Origin: Paraconiothyrium sp. Pb-2020 | Taxonomy: Eukaryota > Ascomycota > Dothideomycetes > Pleosporales > Didymosphaeriaceae | Direction of reading: 5' to 3' | Assembly: GCA_022419385.1 (NCBI GenBank) | Contig: JAJUBI010000002.1 | Location: 4,092,001 to 4,156,000, forward strand | Length of the DNA stretch: 64,000 bases | Part shown: piece after piece, positions 22,483 to 33,153 of the stretch | How positions within the stretch are numbered: the first letter of the stretch is position 1 | Layout of the letters: each line of letters opens with the position of its first letter | The notes under the pieces: model-generated | Told to the model about the DNA's origin: nothing | The model's input: only the letters and a program-made list of their open reading frames with translations | The model's database searches: none | Translations under genes and position numbers: made by a program

Positions 22483-23388
22483 ATGATGCCCGACAACACC
22501 CAGCTGACCCGCTATCTGGGCCCTGGACTCGTCGTGTGCGCCGCAAGCATCTGTGTGTACCTCGCTTTCCACCTCAAGGACGCCCATGCCGCGCTGGAAA
22601 CGCCTTGGCCCGAGGAACTGAGCGACGACCAGGGGTCCGACGTCGATATGGAGTCTACTACATCGAAGACTGTTACACCGAAGGTCGAAGTGATGACGTT
22701 TATCCGGAGAAACATAGGCGTCACAAACAATCTCCCGACTGCCTCGTTCGCCGACGATGACGCTTCAACCATCAAAGATTCATCTGACCTCGAAAACGAT
22801 AGCACCGTTGCGAACCACCCCAACATAGTCAAGCGCCAGACGCGCACGAAACTACACACGAGCCCGGAAGATGTCTCCAAGTGGCTGTCTGGCGTTCAAC
22901 ACGGCAATGAGTTCGGCGAGAAGGCTCCTTCGCCTACGAAAGCAGACCAACATTCCCCTAGCAAGATTGCTCTGGGTCGAAAGCTATGGCATGCTCGTCG
23001 AGAGAGCAACCCGGTGTTCGTAGAAGACGAAATTAGGCGCGAGCGGTTTCGGAAGTTGTCTGAGGAGGTTGAGGAGCAGGAACGGTTTCGTAAGCAGGAG
23101 GCGGAAGATGTTGATGAGAATGAGAAGTATTGTAAGTTGAAGGAAGAGAGTGATGTTCTGGAAGCGTTTCTAAGGAAGAATGAGAATGATGGGGAGACGG
23201 TCGGGCCGGACGTCGTGGCGGGGTCTTGCAAGCCGGGTGACTTGGAAGAGGAGCTTGCTGTTGTCAGCAAAGCTGAGGCTGGCGTGGAGGTAGAAGATGG
23301 TGAAGACCAAAAGAAGGTTCAGGAGGTCGAGGAGACGATGGAGAATGTTGAGGGGGAAGAGGACTACGTGGTCGTGGATCGTCCGTAG
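22483..23388 (+). CDS. Uncharacterised membrane-anchored coiled-coil protein
   Basis: A single-exon frame of 301 residues. A hydrophobic segment at residues 12-30 (YLGPGLVVCAASICVYLAF) suggests an N-terminal transmembrane anchor or uncleaved signal. Residues 50-180 are low-complexity and charged. Residues 185-300 are rich in E, K and R with heptad-like runs (ERFRKLSEEVEEQERFRKQ), indicating a coiled coil, and end in a very acidic tail (EGEEDYVVVDRP). I do not recognise the family. It lies between two well-defined genes, and the long open frame with biased composition supports it being real. Confidence 0.65.
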   Translation: MMPDNTQLTRYLGPGLVVCAASICVYLAFHLKDAHAALETPWPEELSDDQGSDVDMESTTSKTVTPKVEVMTFIRRNIGVTNNLPTASFADDDASTIKDSSDLENDSTVANHPNIVKRQTRTKLHTSPEDVSKWLSGVQHGNEFGEKAPSPTKADQHSPSKIALGRKLWHARRESNPVFVEDEIRRERFRKLSEEVEEQERFRKQEAEDVDENEKYCKLKEESDVLEAFLRKNENDGETVGPDVVAGSCKPGDLEEELAVVSKAEAGVEVEDGEDQKKVQEVEETMENVEGEEDYVVVDRP

Positions 23389-24373
23389 GTCCGTACCTGC
23401 GTCGCAGGTTGTGATCGAGTGGGTGGTGGAGTTGACTATGTGGCTGATCCACTTGGATCTATGATTTGGTCACTCAAGCGCTGGCGGATATGAGTATAGT
23501 GTAGTGCATCACTCGGAAGCACAAAGGCGCATCGGCATATCCTCTGGTACCGCTTCTGATATTGAGCGTCTCAGTTCTCGATGATGGGAGTAAACTTGAA
23601 TGCACACGCGTGGAGTCATGATTCACCTCAATTGCGACTATCCAGTGTTACATTGTTGCAGAGTCAATCGTACCCTAGCACAAAATCGAAGATATTGGAT
23701 CATCGGCTCTCATCCTTAGGCACAGTCTCTCGCCAACAAACGTTCCAAGTCATGTAATTTCCCAAGGGCACTGCCGGAATCATATCCTACGTACGATTAG
23801 AGGGTAACATTGGTGTCAACGTGGGGCTACGTGAAAATGCGTGACGAAGTGCACTTAGCTCTAGCGCATTCACCCTCTACTGCTCACCCGAAACATCGCC
23901 GAAACCCCATGCTCCCTTTCAACCGACATCATGGAACTTGGGGAAAACCCCGCATATCTGTACCGTATTCTATACCGTGTTGACCATCGCCAATCTGTTT
24001 AGATGAGCAATATCCGCTTTCGTTCCATTTAGCCAGGTTTACAACCCGGTCATGCCTCTTAGATCTAATGTATGGCATGCGATCCCGGGGATGCGCTATG
24101 CTCCATATTCTTATTCTAGAACTAAGTTTCAACCTCGACAAGCAAGCGTCTCTTTGGCTTCGTCCGCGGCCATTTTCAAGTCTCTATTCAGATGAAATGG
24201 CCCCGCTGTGAGCAATGAGCGACGCGACGCCAGCCATATGATCAATATGAACTCTAAGATCGCCGAACTACACCCGAGATATCTTCCTCAGATACTGCTT
24301 ATAAAAGAGCAGAAAGTGGTCTGATTTACCATCAGCATCCCAGTCCACCAGCGCAGTACCTCACTCACTCACA
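23389..24373. other. Intergenic interval upstream of the esterase
   Basis: About 1 kb with only short frames. A TATA box near 24300 is listed separately. No repeat was recognised. Confidence 0.45.
24300..24307 (+). promoter_or_regulatory. TATA box of the SGNH esterase gene
   Basis: TATAAAAG lies 67 bp upstream of the esterase ATG at 24374, at a typical distance for a fungal TATA element with a short C/A-rich leader. Confidence 0.5.
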
Positions 24374-25235
24374 ATGGTCTCCTTCAAGTTCGTCTCTGTT
24401 CTCCCCTTCCTGGGGCTTGCCACCGCCCAAAATGCCACCCTTCGCTACATGCCCTTCGGCGACCATCACCGAGATCATCTGCTGGCGCGCGCTCCTCTGG
24501 GAGAAATTGCAAACCACGGAGTGGGCGTCGGTGAATTTCGTCGGCAGCGGCAAGACGAGAACAATTGCAAAGACACCAAGTATGACCGCGACAACGAGGG
24601 CCACTCAGGCTTCCTCGCCATTGATATCGCGAATAAGAACCAGCTCGACGGCTGGCTGAAGACCAACCCCGCGGATGTGATTACGATGCATCTGGGAACC
24701 AATGATATCGTGCAGCAGAACAAGCCTATTGCGGATATTATTGCGGCGTTCACAAAGTTGGTGGGAACAATGAGGACTCATTACCCCAAGATGAAGATTG
24801 TGTGTATGCCTTCCCCGTCCCAGACATTCATATGTATGCCATCCGCTAAACTCTTCTCCGCAGGTCGCCCAGATCATCCCCATGGGCCTGGCTCGTACAA
24901 CACCAAGATCCAGCAACTCAACGCTCAGATCCCGACCTGGGCCTCTGGACTCAACAAGACAGAATCGCCTATCTGGGTCGTGGATCAGTTACACTGGCTT
25001 TTCTGGCTCGAGCGACTTGCGCGATGGTGTGCATCCGAATGCGAGCGGAGACCAGAAGATGGCGAACGTTTGGTATCCGGCGGTGGTGCAGGCTTTCGCG
25101 GCGGCAAAAGCAGACCAGGGACGACTACTGCGGTTAAATTCATCGCGTAAGAGGTCAATCCTAGGTGGAGTGAATACGGAACGGGGTCGACGAGCTCTTG
25201 TGGATGTTATAACCTGCTTTTCGAGGGTCTGTTGA
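24374..25235 (+). pseudogene. Secreted SGNH/GDSL esterase, broken by four frameshifts
   Basis: An ancestral secreted carbohydrate esterase (SGNH fold, CE3-like). An intact signal peptide (MVSFKFVSVLPFLGLATAQ) leads to RYMPFGD. The catalytic motif GDSITEI is interrupted at 24463/24464, where two bases are missing and the Ser codon is lost. Reading then continues in another frame through ICWRALLWEKLQ to VGSGK, shifts again near 24553 to ENNCKDTKYDRDNEGHSG, and keeps the GTND motif. An intron (24800-24863) fits KI|VAQIIPMGLAR. A third shift falls near 24895 before YNTKIQQLNAQIP, and a fourth near 24989 before YTGFSGSSD and the catalytic DGVHPN motif. Residues are otherwise well preserved, so inactivation is recent, or the assembly has local indel errors. 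The 3' end is uncertain. Confidence 0.8.
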
Positions 25236-26291
25236 CCTACGACTGATGTATATATTGGAATGCTACCAGGCGAAGACCAAGATTCGACCTGAAATTGGTG
25301 ACCTTTGACTTGAAGTCCGGAAATCTTCTAATACTGCTGAATCGATGCTGAACGTTTTCCAGAGTTTCCTTTCCACCATACTGGACAAAGAGATGTGCTC
25401 CGGAAAGTCCGGCATGACGTTCCAAATTGTCTCAGCAATTCTCCCCTTGCTTTGAGAGAGACGCTTCTTAGAAGAGACGAGCTTGTTCAGGGTCAATTTC
25501 TGCATGAAACCCAGCGAATCAGGCAATCAGTTAATATTATTGACACGGGCTCCAATCAGCGGGCAACCATTAACGGGCCTGGATGAAGGGTACAGAAGTA
25601 TTCATAGTATGGTTTTGCTAGCAGCGTCGTAGCCGTTCACGACAGCTGGAGCTAGAGCCGACGAAAAGCACAAGGGCACCAAACCAAGGCTGAGGAGACG
25701 GTGGACTCGCGCGACAAACCAGACCAAGTGATGAGCCGCAGCGGGAGGTTGCAAGGCACATGCATGACGAGAATCAGCGCGAGGGTGCTCCGCTTACAGT
25801 CTAGGCTTCTTCGGCGTTTAGCGCATCCCTAGCCGGCCATCCTCCACGTCCTGGTTGCATCCGGTCGAAGACACCAAGCTCCCCGGCCAGGTGATCTGCG
25901 GCATCGTTCTTCGACCCCTCTTTTGCTCCGAGTTGCCTGCATTAGATGCACCACGCCGCCGAATCCAGGTAGCTGCCATGCTGAATGACGTTGCTGGGAT
26001 CTGACCTGCCGTTGCGCGCACCAAGTGCTGATGTTTACCTATCGCTTACACAAAGCCATGAGGAGCAATGGCGTCGCATGGAGGAAACCTAGAAGATGGG
26101 GAAGGGGGCTGTGTCACCTCATATTCATGTACGGCTTCAAGGCGTGCTTTCATGGTGCCTGCGTGCTTCACTGCGTTGGGGCCTAACGCCCGCATGACGC
26201 ACGGGCATCGCATGGTACCTTATGTACCTAGTTCATAAGTACAACTTGGGTCCGGCAAGTGGAGCTGATCACCCACAGACTCGCCTGCCTC
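25236..26291. other. Intergenic interval
   Basis: About 1 kb between the broken esterase and the glycosidase-like gene. Only short frames are present. No promoter element or repeat is clear. Confidence 0.45.
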
Positions 26292-28537
26292 ATGGCTATC
26301 CTTTACGTGCTCTGGTGTTTGTCGGCAGCCTCAATCGGCTTCACGTTTGCCGCGAACTGTCCTGCGTCGAGGCTCCATCTCTCAGAATCGCCGTATGAAA
26401 ATTACTTTCTCTCCGACTGCATCACTAGCGCCCATGTTGTTGTCACAAGTCCGGATGCGAACAACAACAATTCCAATACCAAACCACGGCTACTTGTAGC
26501 ATGGCCTGCAGGCAACAGTGGCGCAGCAGCGTACTTTGAGGCCGAGAACAACGGAAAGCTTGGTCTGCAACTCCAGAATTCAACCACAGACGGGCAAGTT
26601 TTGGAAACCGTGAACGAGCCCGCAGCCTCCGGAGCCCAGAACGAAAATCCGCGCGTTGGTGTCAAAGGTCTGATCCACTTCGATGCGGCTGCTCGTCTTA
26701 CTCTGCCCATCCTTGGGAGTGTCCGCTCTATCCGGGACTACTCCGAGGGTGGAGGGATTCTCAGTCCAGATGTACAGAATGCTGTTGTAACGGGGAAATT
26801 TGGCAACAATGGTGGACAGTTCTCGCGGACCTGGTTCGATGGCGTGACCACCACATGGCTCGACTTCACACCTACTTCTGGAGCGGAAGCGGTTCAAATC
26901 ATCACCGGCGATAAGTGGATGTGAGTAAAACCTCTCCGTTCTCGTCAAAGAAGCTAATTTTCACAAATAGGCTCCGTTTCGGCCCAGGAACATACGAGTT
27001 CAGAGCAACTTTCAACTACCCTCAGCTCGATCAGCTGAGCCCTTCGGAGGTGCTTACCAATGCTTCGCAAGGACTTGTAGAGGAGAGCCCTGACTTGACG
27101 AAGTCGCTGTCATTCTTGTTCTACTCGAATAAGCTTCTTGCTGGATCATGGAGGTTTCTGACATACTTCGGTCGCGACAGCATGCTTTCGGCGTTGCTTA
27201 CGCAAGACATACTGAGCCAGGGTGAAGGAGGTGCGCTGGAGGCTGTGATTGGGGCAGTAATCGAGCGCATCAACAAGACTGACGGATCAGTGTGCCACGA
27301 AGAAAATCTTGGAGACTACGCTTCATTTCTGGCTCGCCAGAAAGGCATCGACTCGAGCGCGCCTTCCTGCGACTACAAGATGATCGACACCGACTTTTTG
27401 TTCCCTATATTGATGAACAACTACTTTGTTAATACGGACGTTGGCAGAGACCGAGCAGCACAATTCTTCAGCCAAAAAGCCACCTTTTTAGAGGAGAATG
27501 CGGGAACCGCTTATTCTTATCTGACACAGCGTACTGCCGAGAGGATCATGACCATCACTGAACCCTTCGCTTCAAGCCCGGTTGCATCGAATCTATTACA
27601 CCTGAAAGATGGCCAAGAAGTAGGCAATTGGCGAGATTCAGGTACAGGTCTTGGAGGTGGTCGCGTACCATACGACGTCAACACAGCCCTTGCACCCGCA
27701 AGCTTGCGTGCGATCGCTTCCTTATCTCAAGCAGGCTACTTCTCTGATCATCCGGACTGGGCGGAGACTGCAGAGGAGTACGCGCAAGTGTGGGAGGACA
27801 AAACGCTACGATTTTTCAAAGTGGCAGTCTCTCGCAGCGACGCTGAACAGCTTGTCGAGCAATATGTCTCCAATGCTGCCCTTGCAGGACCATCGAATGC
27901 CAACCAGATCACGGGTAACATCACATTCTACGGTCTCGCTCTGGATACTGACGACAAGCCGGTCCGCGTGATGAACACGGACGATTGTTTCCGACATTTC
28001 CTCCTGAACACCACGAACCAATATCAGCTAAGCGCATTTCTTGACCAGACCGCCGACCACATTCTGCAGAGCTTCCCCGTCGGATTGTCTACTGATGTGG
28101 GTTTGTTTGTTGCAAACCCAGCCTATACCGGCAACAAATCCGTCTCAGACCAATTCAAGAACTCCGACTACCACGGCACTGTAGTATGGAGTTGGCAATT
28201 GGCCATGATGGCAGCTGGGCTAGGCCGACAACTCGCTCGCTGTGACTCTGACGATGCACCCGGTAAGCGTCCTTCTTTTCCTCGTTCACGATCTCACGCG
28301 ACTAACAAATTTCAAGACTTCTGCAACCAGGACCTTCGTAGCAAAGTCAGGAACGCCTACGAAGCGCTCTGGGACACAATCAATGAGAACCGTGCACAGC
28401 TGAGCGGCGAGGTATGGAGCTGGCAGTACAACAACGGGTATCAGCCTGTACCTTTGAGTGCATTCTCGACGACCGAGAGCGACATCATTCAGCTTTGGAG
28501 CCTGACATTCTTGGCTGTGCATCAGCAGAATGTATGA
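26292..28537 (+). CDS. Secreted six-hairpin glycosidase-like protein
   Basis: Three exons (26292-26920, 26971-28262, 28317-28537) join in frame to 713 residues. The N-terminus (MAILYVLWCLSAASIGFTFA) is a signal peptide. The N-terminal 230 residues look β-rich. The C-terminal two thirds resemble the (α/α)6 barrel of amylo-glucosidase/debranching-type enzymes. Markers are FGRDSMLSALLTQ, DGSVCHEENLGDY, NWRDSGTGLGGGRVPYDVN and EVWSWQYNNGYQP, which recall the GRD and WRDS active-site segments of GDE_C/GH15/GH63-like folds. Acidic candidates lie in these motifs, but I cannot assign the catalytic pair. Introns are 26921-26970 (donor GTGAGT) and 28263-28316 (donor GTAAGC). The ATG at 26292 was preferred over an upstream non-ATG extension. 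Substrate unknown. Confidence 0.82.
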
Positions 28538-29077
28538 CTCCTAATGGGAGGCTTTGCTGCGGAGAAGTATGAACTTTCCCATTCCGGCGATCAGATCATC
28601 ATGGAGTAGCATAATCGCATAGGCATAGAATTTCTGTTGCGCTAAATACCTGGTCGCTACCCAGGTAGCTCTTAAAGTAGACGCAATGTCCACTTCATAT
28701 AAAGTATTCACTTTAGCCCGCTATTGAGCTACATTTCCATGTGAAAAGCTCATGCACGTTCTAGATACCAAGTCTCTAAGCAGCGATCGTCAGGTACAAT
28801 TTGGCCCCGCTTACCCCTTGCTACTACTAAGTCTGTCGGCAACCTGCACCCACGTTGCTCATGCACGATCTATTGCAGGGTAGCCTGAGTATAGTTCTTC
28901 CACTCAGTACTGGGCCACTTTTGCATTGAGAAAATGACCTCCCACAACACATATGCCTTTCCCCTGTGGAAAATGAAACCTCTGTTTTAAGAGACCCTCA
29001 AACTCTATATTGTTAGATGCTTGATCGCATCTTGCTAGAAACAGCCCCTCCGATCTCTTAGAATTACCTTCGGAGTT
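28538..29077. other. AT-rich intergenic interval
   Basis: Contains the 3' region of the glycosidase-like gene. The sequence is AT-rich and stop-dense. A left arm for the downstream MITE relic could not be found here, so it may have mutated beyond recognition. Confidence 0.4.
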
Positions 29078-29179
29078 CTAGTAATTAGAGCCCACCAGAC
29101 ATGTGAGATAGCTAAGAAATCTCCTCTTTGCCTCGGGATTCTCATGGGAGGTGGGCACAAAGCTTATGGAAACGATAAT
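29078..29179. mobile_element. Solo right arm of the MITE family (degenerate)
   Basis: About 100 bp that aligns by eye with the right arm of the element at 39177-39481. Shared blocks are CTAGTAATTAG, AGACATGTGA, AGTTAAGAAATCTCC-like, CATGGGAGGTGG and CTTATGG...GATAATA. Differences are largely G-to-A or C-to-T (GGGGGTGATAAT has become GGAAACGATAAT), as expected after RIP or age. It ends about 20 bp from the stop codon of the minus-strand gene at 29198. Confidence 0.55.
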
Positions 29180-29197
29180 ACAATACTAGCTCGATGC

Positions 29198-30460
29198 TCA
29201 TCGTCTCACAAGTACGATGAAAACCTTCTCCACACTCACCACTCCCGTCCGCCCCGGATCCCTCTCCATCACTTTCCCTGCCACGAAGTACCACTTCCTC
29301 CCTTTCTCCACCTTTCTATTCTTCTCCTTCAGCAGCAACTTCACCCTCTTGTCGCCTTCTGTCACTGCCCTGCTGTCGTACAATCCAGCATCTTTGAATA
29401 CGTCACCCATTTTTCGCAATTGTAGCTGCCCACGCTTGTGCGGTAGGTACTGTGGTGCGGTCTTTGGCCCGAAGGCTAGCGTGCCGATGCCGACTCTCCA
29501 GCACTCGTAGTGCTCTCTGGAGGTACGGAGAGTGCTGTTGCGGGCGTTCAGGTGGCTTGTGAGGCGTTGCATGGAGCTTGAACGACGCATGAGCCCGGGT
29601 ACAGGGGAAGATGGTCTGGTGCTCGGGAGGTAGTGGAAGTCTGGGCTTGGTGTGCGAGGATGAAGTTTCCGCTGTATGTAGGGAGCCCTGGATGCTGCAG
29701 TGCTCGCTATGTTCGACGCGTAGGTATGCATCAATGTGTTACGGTGTGGATTGTTCACGAAACCGGAGTTTGTTCTCGTCACAGGCTTCGGTCGTCCTGG
29801 GCCCGTTGGGTGTCCCGCTTTGCCCTTCGCACTCGCCTTCTTCCTTCGGTAAAAGTTCAGGATTTTCTTTAGCCGAGCAAGAACCAGACTAATGACAATT
29901 GTCCTCGTGACGTTACTTCCACTCCTCTGCCTTCCCCACCCATCCTTCGCTGAAATGGGCACGTCGAAGGCCTCCAACGGTGCAACCCGTTTCATAAACG
30001 CTTCAATCATGCTCTCCAGCTTCCACAACACACTCAACTGCTCCCTGCTCAAGAACATGTCTAGAGCAATCGTACTCATCACCAAGTCTGCTTTACACTC
30101 TGCAATCTCTTTCTTGCCACGAGTACTCCAGCGGAACTTGTCCCACAGACTGATATTTTCATTCTTGAAACCCTGGAATGTCTTCAACAAAACTTCCATC
30201 CGCTTCAAAGAGCGGTCGCAGCTCGCAATGTTCACTTTGAGTGTGTGTCGACGGGCTTTGGCTGAGTCGGTAGTTTGGTGTACAAAGGAGCGTCGGTTCC
30301 CGTACAGGTCGGATGAAACGCCTTCAAGACAGAGAGCCATCGCGTGTACGTGCTCACGTGCGAGGTAGATTTCTTCGGGGGCGGAACGGCAGGATTCATA
30401 GAGGGCGTGGGCGCGATTGAGAACGTGTACTATGGCGGCTAAGTCGCCGAGGGCGGCCAT
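29198..30460 (-). CDS. Fungal-specific N-terminal-domain protein, unknown function
   Basis: A single exon of 420 residues. The first 170 residues (MAALGDLAAIVHVLNRAHAL, CRSAPEEIYLAREHVHAMAL, RMEVLLKTFQGF) form the helical 'fungal N-terminal' domain seen at the front of many STAND/NACHT-like and heterokaryon-incompatibility-related proteins. Here no NTPase follows. The middle is basic and Ser/Pro-rich (about 205-310). The C-terminus (RVGIGTLAFGPKTAPQYLPHKRGQLQLRKMGDVF...) is a β-rich segment that I do not recognise. It could be a stand-alone signalling or allorecognition accessory protein. Function is not assigned. The end of the gene abuts a MITE relic. Confidence 0.75.
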   Translation of the reverse strand: MAALGDLAAIVHVLNRAHALYESCRSAPEEIYLAREHVHAMALCLEGVSSDLYGNRRSFVHQTTDSAKARRHTLKVNIASCDRSLKRMEVLLKTFQGFKNENISLWDKFRWSTRGKKEIAECKADLVMSTIALDMFLSREQLSVLWKLESMIEAFMKRVAPLEAFDVPISAKDGWGRQRSGSNVTRTIVISLVLARLKKILNFYRRKKASAKGKAGHPTGPGRPKPVTRTNSGFVNNPHRNTLMHTYASNIASTAASRAPYIQRKLHPRTPSPDFHYLPSTRPSSPVPGLMRRSSSMQRLTSHLNARNSTLRTSREHYECWRVGIGTLAFGPKTAPQYLPHKRGQLQLRKMGDVFKDAGLYDSRAVTEGDKRVKLLLKEKNRKVEKGRKWYFVAGKVMERDPGRTGVVSVEKVFIVLVRR

Positions 30461-31043
30461 GTTGGATGAAGCAAACCCTTTCGCTGAGTTAATTGACTAG
30501 GCTTCAGTCGCGTGTAGAACGTTCGTGGGCTCAGTCATTGCTCCACGGTCTTGCGAAATGGACTGCGCTCTAAGGAGAGGCAGCCGCCGACCTATATGCT
30601 CCCTGTGCAGGTAGCACCAGATGCCTACCTGCAACCTAAGATGGGCGAAACATCATTGCTACATGCCACAGAACTGGAGTGCGCTGCCTTTTCCTAGCTC
30701 TCACACACCGGAATGATGCGGTTGGCCGCGTTCAAGGGCGCATCCACTGCTCACTGCACAGCTCTCCAGCTCATGCTCCCTTTGCCCTTTGATGGGGGCG
30801 ATAAGGCATCGTGGCGCAATCAGGCAGCGACCATTATGGATATGTTGAGTATGACCGGGGCTGGTATGACTGTGTAAGGTCAGGAGGAGGACGAGAAGCG
30901 GGGCTGTGTGGTTTGGCTGGCGTTCCCCGCTTCAGCTCGCGAATAGGCGGAGGTTGCGTTCAAATGCCTGGCAGAACACATGCACGATATCGAAAGTAAC
31001 TTACGCGACTGCAGAGATGAGATCTGCGCGTGTTACGGTAATC
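30461..31043. other. Intergenic interval
   Basis: Upstream region of the minus-strand gene at 29198-30460. Only short frames are seen. Confidence 0.4.
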
Positions 31044-31277
31044 CTATGGATTTTTCGCGGCCAGATGTCCAATCAAAATCCCAGCGGCTGAGAACCACCA
31101 CGTGGCGATGGTGAATGCGGTTTGGGGGTCTTTCTGGAGTAGCGCATACAGCAGACCTAAGATCAAGCTGCCGCCTACGAATAACGTGGGAATGGTAGTC
31201 ATGATCTTCGTCCAATGTAGTCTTTCTTGGAATTGTAGACCCCAACCTTCAGCCGGTGCATTTGGCTGAGCAATCAT
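31044..31277 (-). CDS. Small two-helix membrane protein tail (possible gene remnant)
   Basis: A frame beginning MIAQPNAPAEGWGLQFQERL is followed by two hydrophobic helices (IPTLFVGGSLILGLLYALL and TIATWWFSAAGILIGHLAA) and ends AAKNP (77 residues). A W-G-L...Q-E segment followed by two membrane helices is a recurring C-terminal ending in larger fungal proteins of unknown function. The frame continues upstream without an ATG for 26 codons until a TAA, so an upstream exon may exist or may have been lost. Best treated as a fragment or small membrane protein. Confidence 0.4.
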   Translation of the reverse strand: MIAQPNAPAEGWGLQFQERLHWTKIMTTIPTLFVGGSLILGLLYALLQKDPQTAFTIATWWFSAAGILIGHLAAKNP

Positions 31278-32019
31278 CTGGCCACGCGTCTGTTCGAGTA
31301 CCTGATTATATACCCATATATATGACGGATGGATGCCTTTAGGTGAAGAGTACAAGTGGCATTATATAGTTCTTGCCGACGGGAGGAATATAGCGTGCAG
31401 GGACGGGTCTGCAAGCATACTCGCCGTTGGGTTCTGGTTCTACCTTAGGACATTATAGGAACTATTCTTGACCAAGCTGAGTGGTAAGGTTGCTATGTTG
31501 AAACCGCCAAGGAAACATTTCGATCTATACGACATAACCGAGCTACTTTTGGTCGAAGCGAATCAGGGAGGTGCGTGACAAGTCTGTAAATCAGAATTTC
31601 GCGTTCCTTGAGAGTGTCAGTTGTTCCTTTGTTTATACAAACAATGATCTCATCTGACTTTTGAAATGCCTCAAGGCTCCGTGTTGCAGCATGAAATATT
31701 GGTCTCCTGCGATCTAACATGCGCACAAAGAGTGATAAGAAAGACGAATGATAAACTTTCTCGATGCTCTCTTATGCAGAACCTGAAGTGACTGGTCAGT
31801 GGTCATCAAGAAGTAAGGGGCATCGAGGCGATAACTTGTCGAAGTGCACCTTCTGCGAAAGAGATTAGAGAAGTAAAGAATAAGGAATTTGACTTTATTT
31901 GAAGATGATCCTGAATGGTATAGGCGTACGTGCTCATTAGTAACATGGGTATATGCAAAGCAAAATCGAGCCGATGAGCAAAACGCCAATGCTGTATGTA
32001 AAACCCATACTCGGTCCTC
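31278..32019. other. Intergenic interval
   Basis: AT-rich sequence between the membrane-tail ORF and the stop codon of VAM7, including the VAM7 3' UTR. No gene is supported. Confidence 0.45.
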
Positions 32020-33153
32020 TCATCTGATCTTCGCAAGGCGCTTCTTGGCAATCTTCATCTTGCCTTCTACACGCTCAACATCCTGGTCAACCTGGTCGAG
32101 CAAGGCGTTCTGATACACGAGTTCTTCGTTGATCTGAACACCCATCTCTCTCATACGCCTAACCACCGTCGTCAGGTCGACCAGATCTTCATCTTGCTCC
32201 GCGATGATCTGCTGTTGAAGTTGAAGCACGCCCTCGTTGTCAAGCTCGCGCGTGCGCTCGGTCTCTTTGGCTTGACCTCCAAGAACACGGCCCGTTCGGC
32301 CCGGCGCAGCTTGGTTCGCGCGACTGAAGAGCCCAGCTTTCTGCTCAGTCGTGACTGCAGCCGAGTTTGTGGAAGGTGCGGACGATGCAGACCCAGAGAC
32401 CGCTGCCTTGACCGCCATGGTGTTGAGCACGCTCTCCAAGCCATCACGCTCTTTACGCGACGTGCCGATGAGATCACGTCGCCGCCGTATCTCGCCCTCG
32501 CCAAGTTTATCACCACCCCATCCATCTCCGCTGCCGCCCAGCCTGTTCAAGCCCTCCTCCAACGCTGACAGAAGGGTGCCAGCTCTGACTAGGCCCTTCT
32601 TCGCATTCGCACCCGCTTCATGCTGCGCTGTCGCGGCGGTAGCTTGCTCTCTTGCCGTCAACCAACGTCTCGCATCCTGCAGGTTGCTCTTCACTTCTTG
32701 ATACTTGTCCAACCAATCTGTATTATCCCTCACTCTATCTTTGCCGAACTGCGCGCCCGGCAGATTAGCGGTCTTCTTGTCTTTGTCGCTTCCAAGATCG
32801 AGGAACTCGCGGTATGCCGGGTTGACACGGCATCGCCCGTCTTCGCTTGTTTCAATCGCTTCGAGGTACTTTTCTAGCCCTTGTCTGCGCTTCTCTATCT
32901 GCTCCGGGGAGCCGAGGGTGCTGCCGAGCCCGAGGAAGCCCCCAAGCCATGATTTGGCGGGTAAGGAAGCGGGAGGTGCGCCTATTTGAGAGCGCAGAGT
33001 CGAGTCGAGTGCCGCAAAGTCAGAGTAGCGCTTTCGCAGGGACGTCGATGCGCGTGGGAAAGGGTGCTCGATGCGAATTTCGTAGGTGGTGAACTCTTTG
33101 CCCCCATCCGATTCGGTGTGCGTAGTGGGTATCGTTATTCGGAGAGGCGCCAT
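32020..33153 (-). CDS. VAM7: Vam7-type vacuolar Qc-SNARE with PX domain
   Basis: Vacuolar t-SNARE used in homotypic vacuole fusion and traffic to the vacuole, recruited by PI3P. A single exon encodes 377 residues. An N-terminal PX domain (about 1-120) contains the RRYSDF-like segment (LRKRYSDFAALDSTLRSQ) and the PPAS-LPAKSWLG loop that contacts phosphoinositide. A helical linker follows. The C-terminal SNARE motif (about 310-372) reads LQLQQQIIAEQDEDLVDLTTVVRRM and continues through INEELVYQNALLDQVDQDVERV. There is no C-terminal transmembrane helix, as in yeast Vam7. Start ATG is at 33153. Domain order, length and the missing anchor make the assignment strong. Confidence 0.93.
   Translation of the reverse strand: MAPLRITIPTTHTESDGGKEFTTYEIRIEHPFPRASTSLRKRYSDFAALDSTLRSQIGAPPASLPAKSWLGGFLGLGSTLGSPEQIEKRRQGLEKYLEAIETSEDGRCRVNPAYREFLDLGSDKDKKTANLPGAQFGKDRVRDNTDWLDKYQEVKSNLQDARRWLTAREQATAATAQHEAGANAKKGLVRAGTLLSALEEGLNRLGGSGDGWGGDKLGEGEIRRRRDLIGTSRKERDGLESVLNTMAVKAAVSGSASSAPSTNSAAVTTEQKAGLFSRANQAAPGRTGRVLGGQAKETERTRELDNEGVLQLQQQIIAEQDEDLVDLTTVVRRMREMGVQINEELVYQNALLDQVDQDVERVEGKMKIAKKRLAKIR

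Noticed and set aside
22896..23270. Minus-strand Ser-rich frame of 124 codons
   Set aside because: Antisense shadow of the coiled-coil region (GAG/AAG codons read as CTC/CTT).
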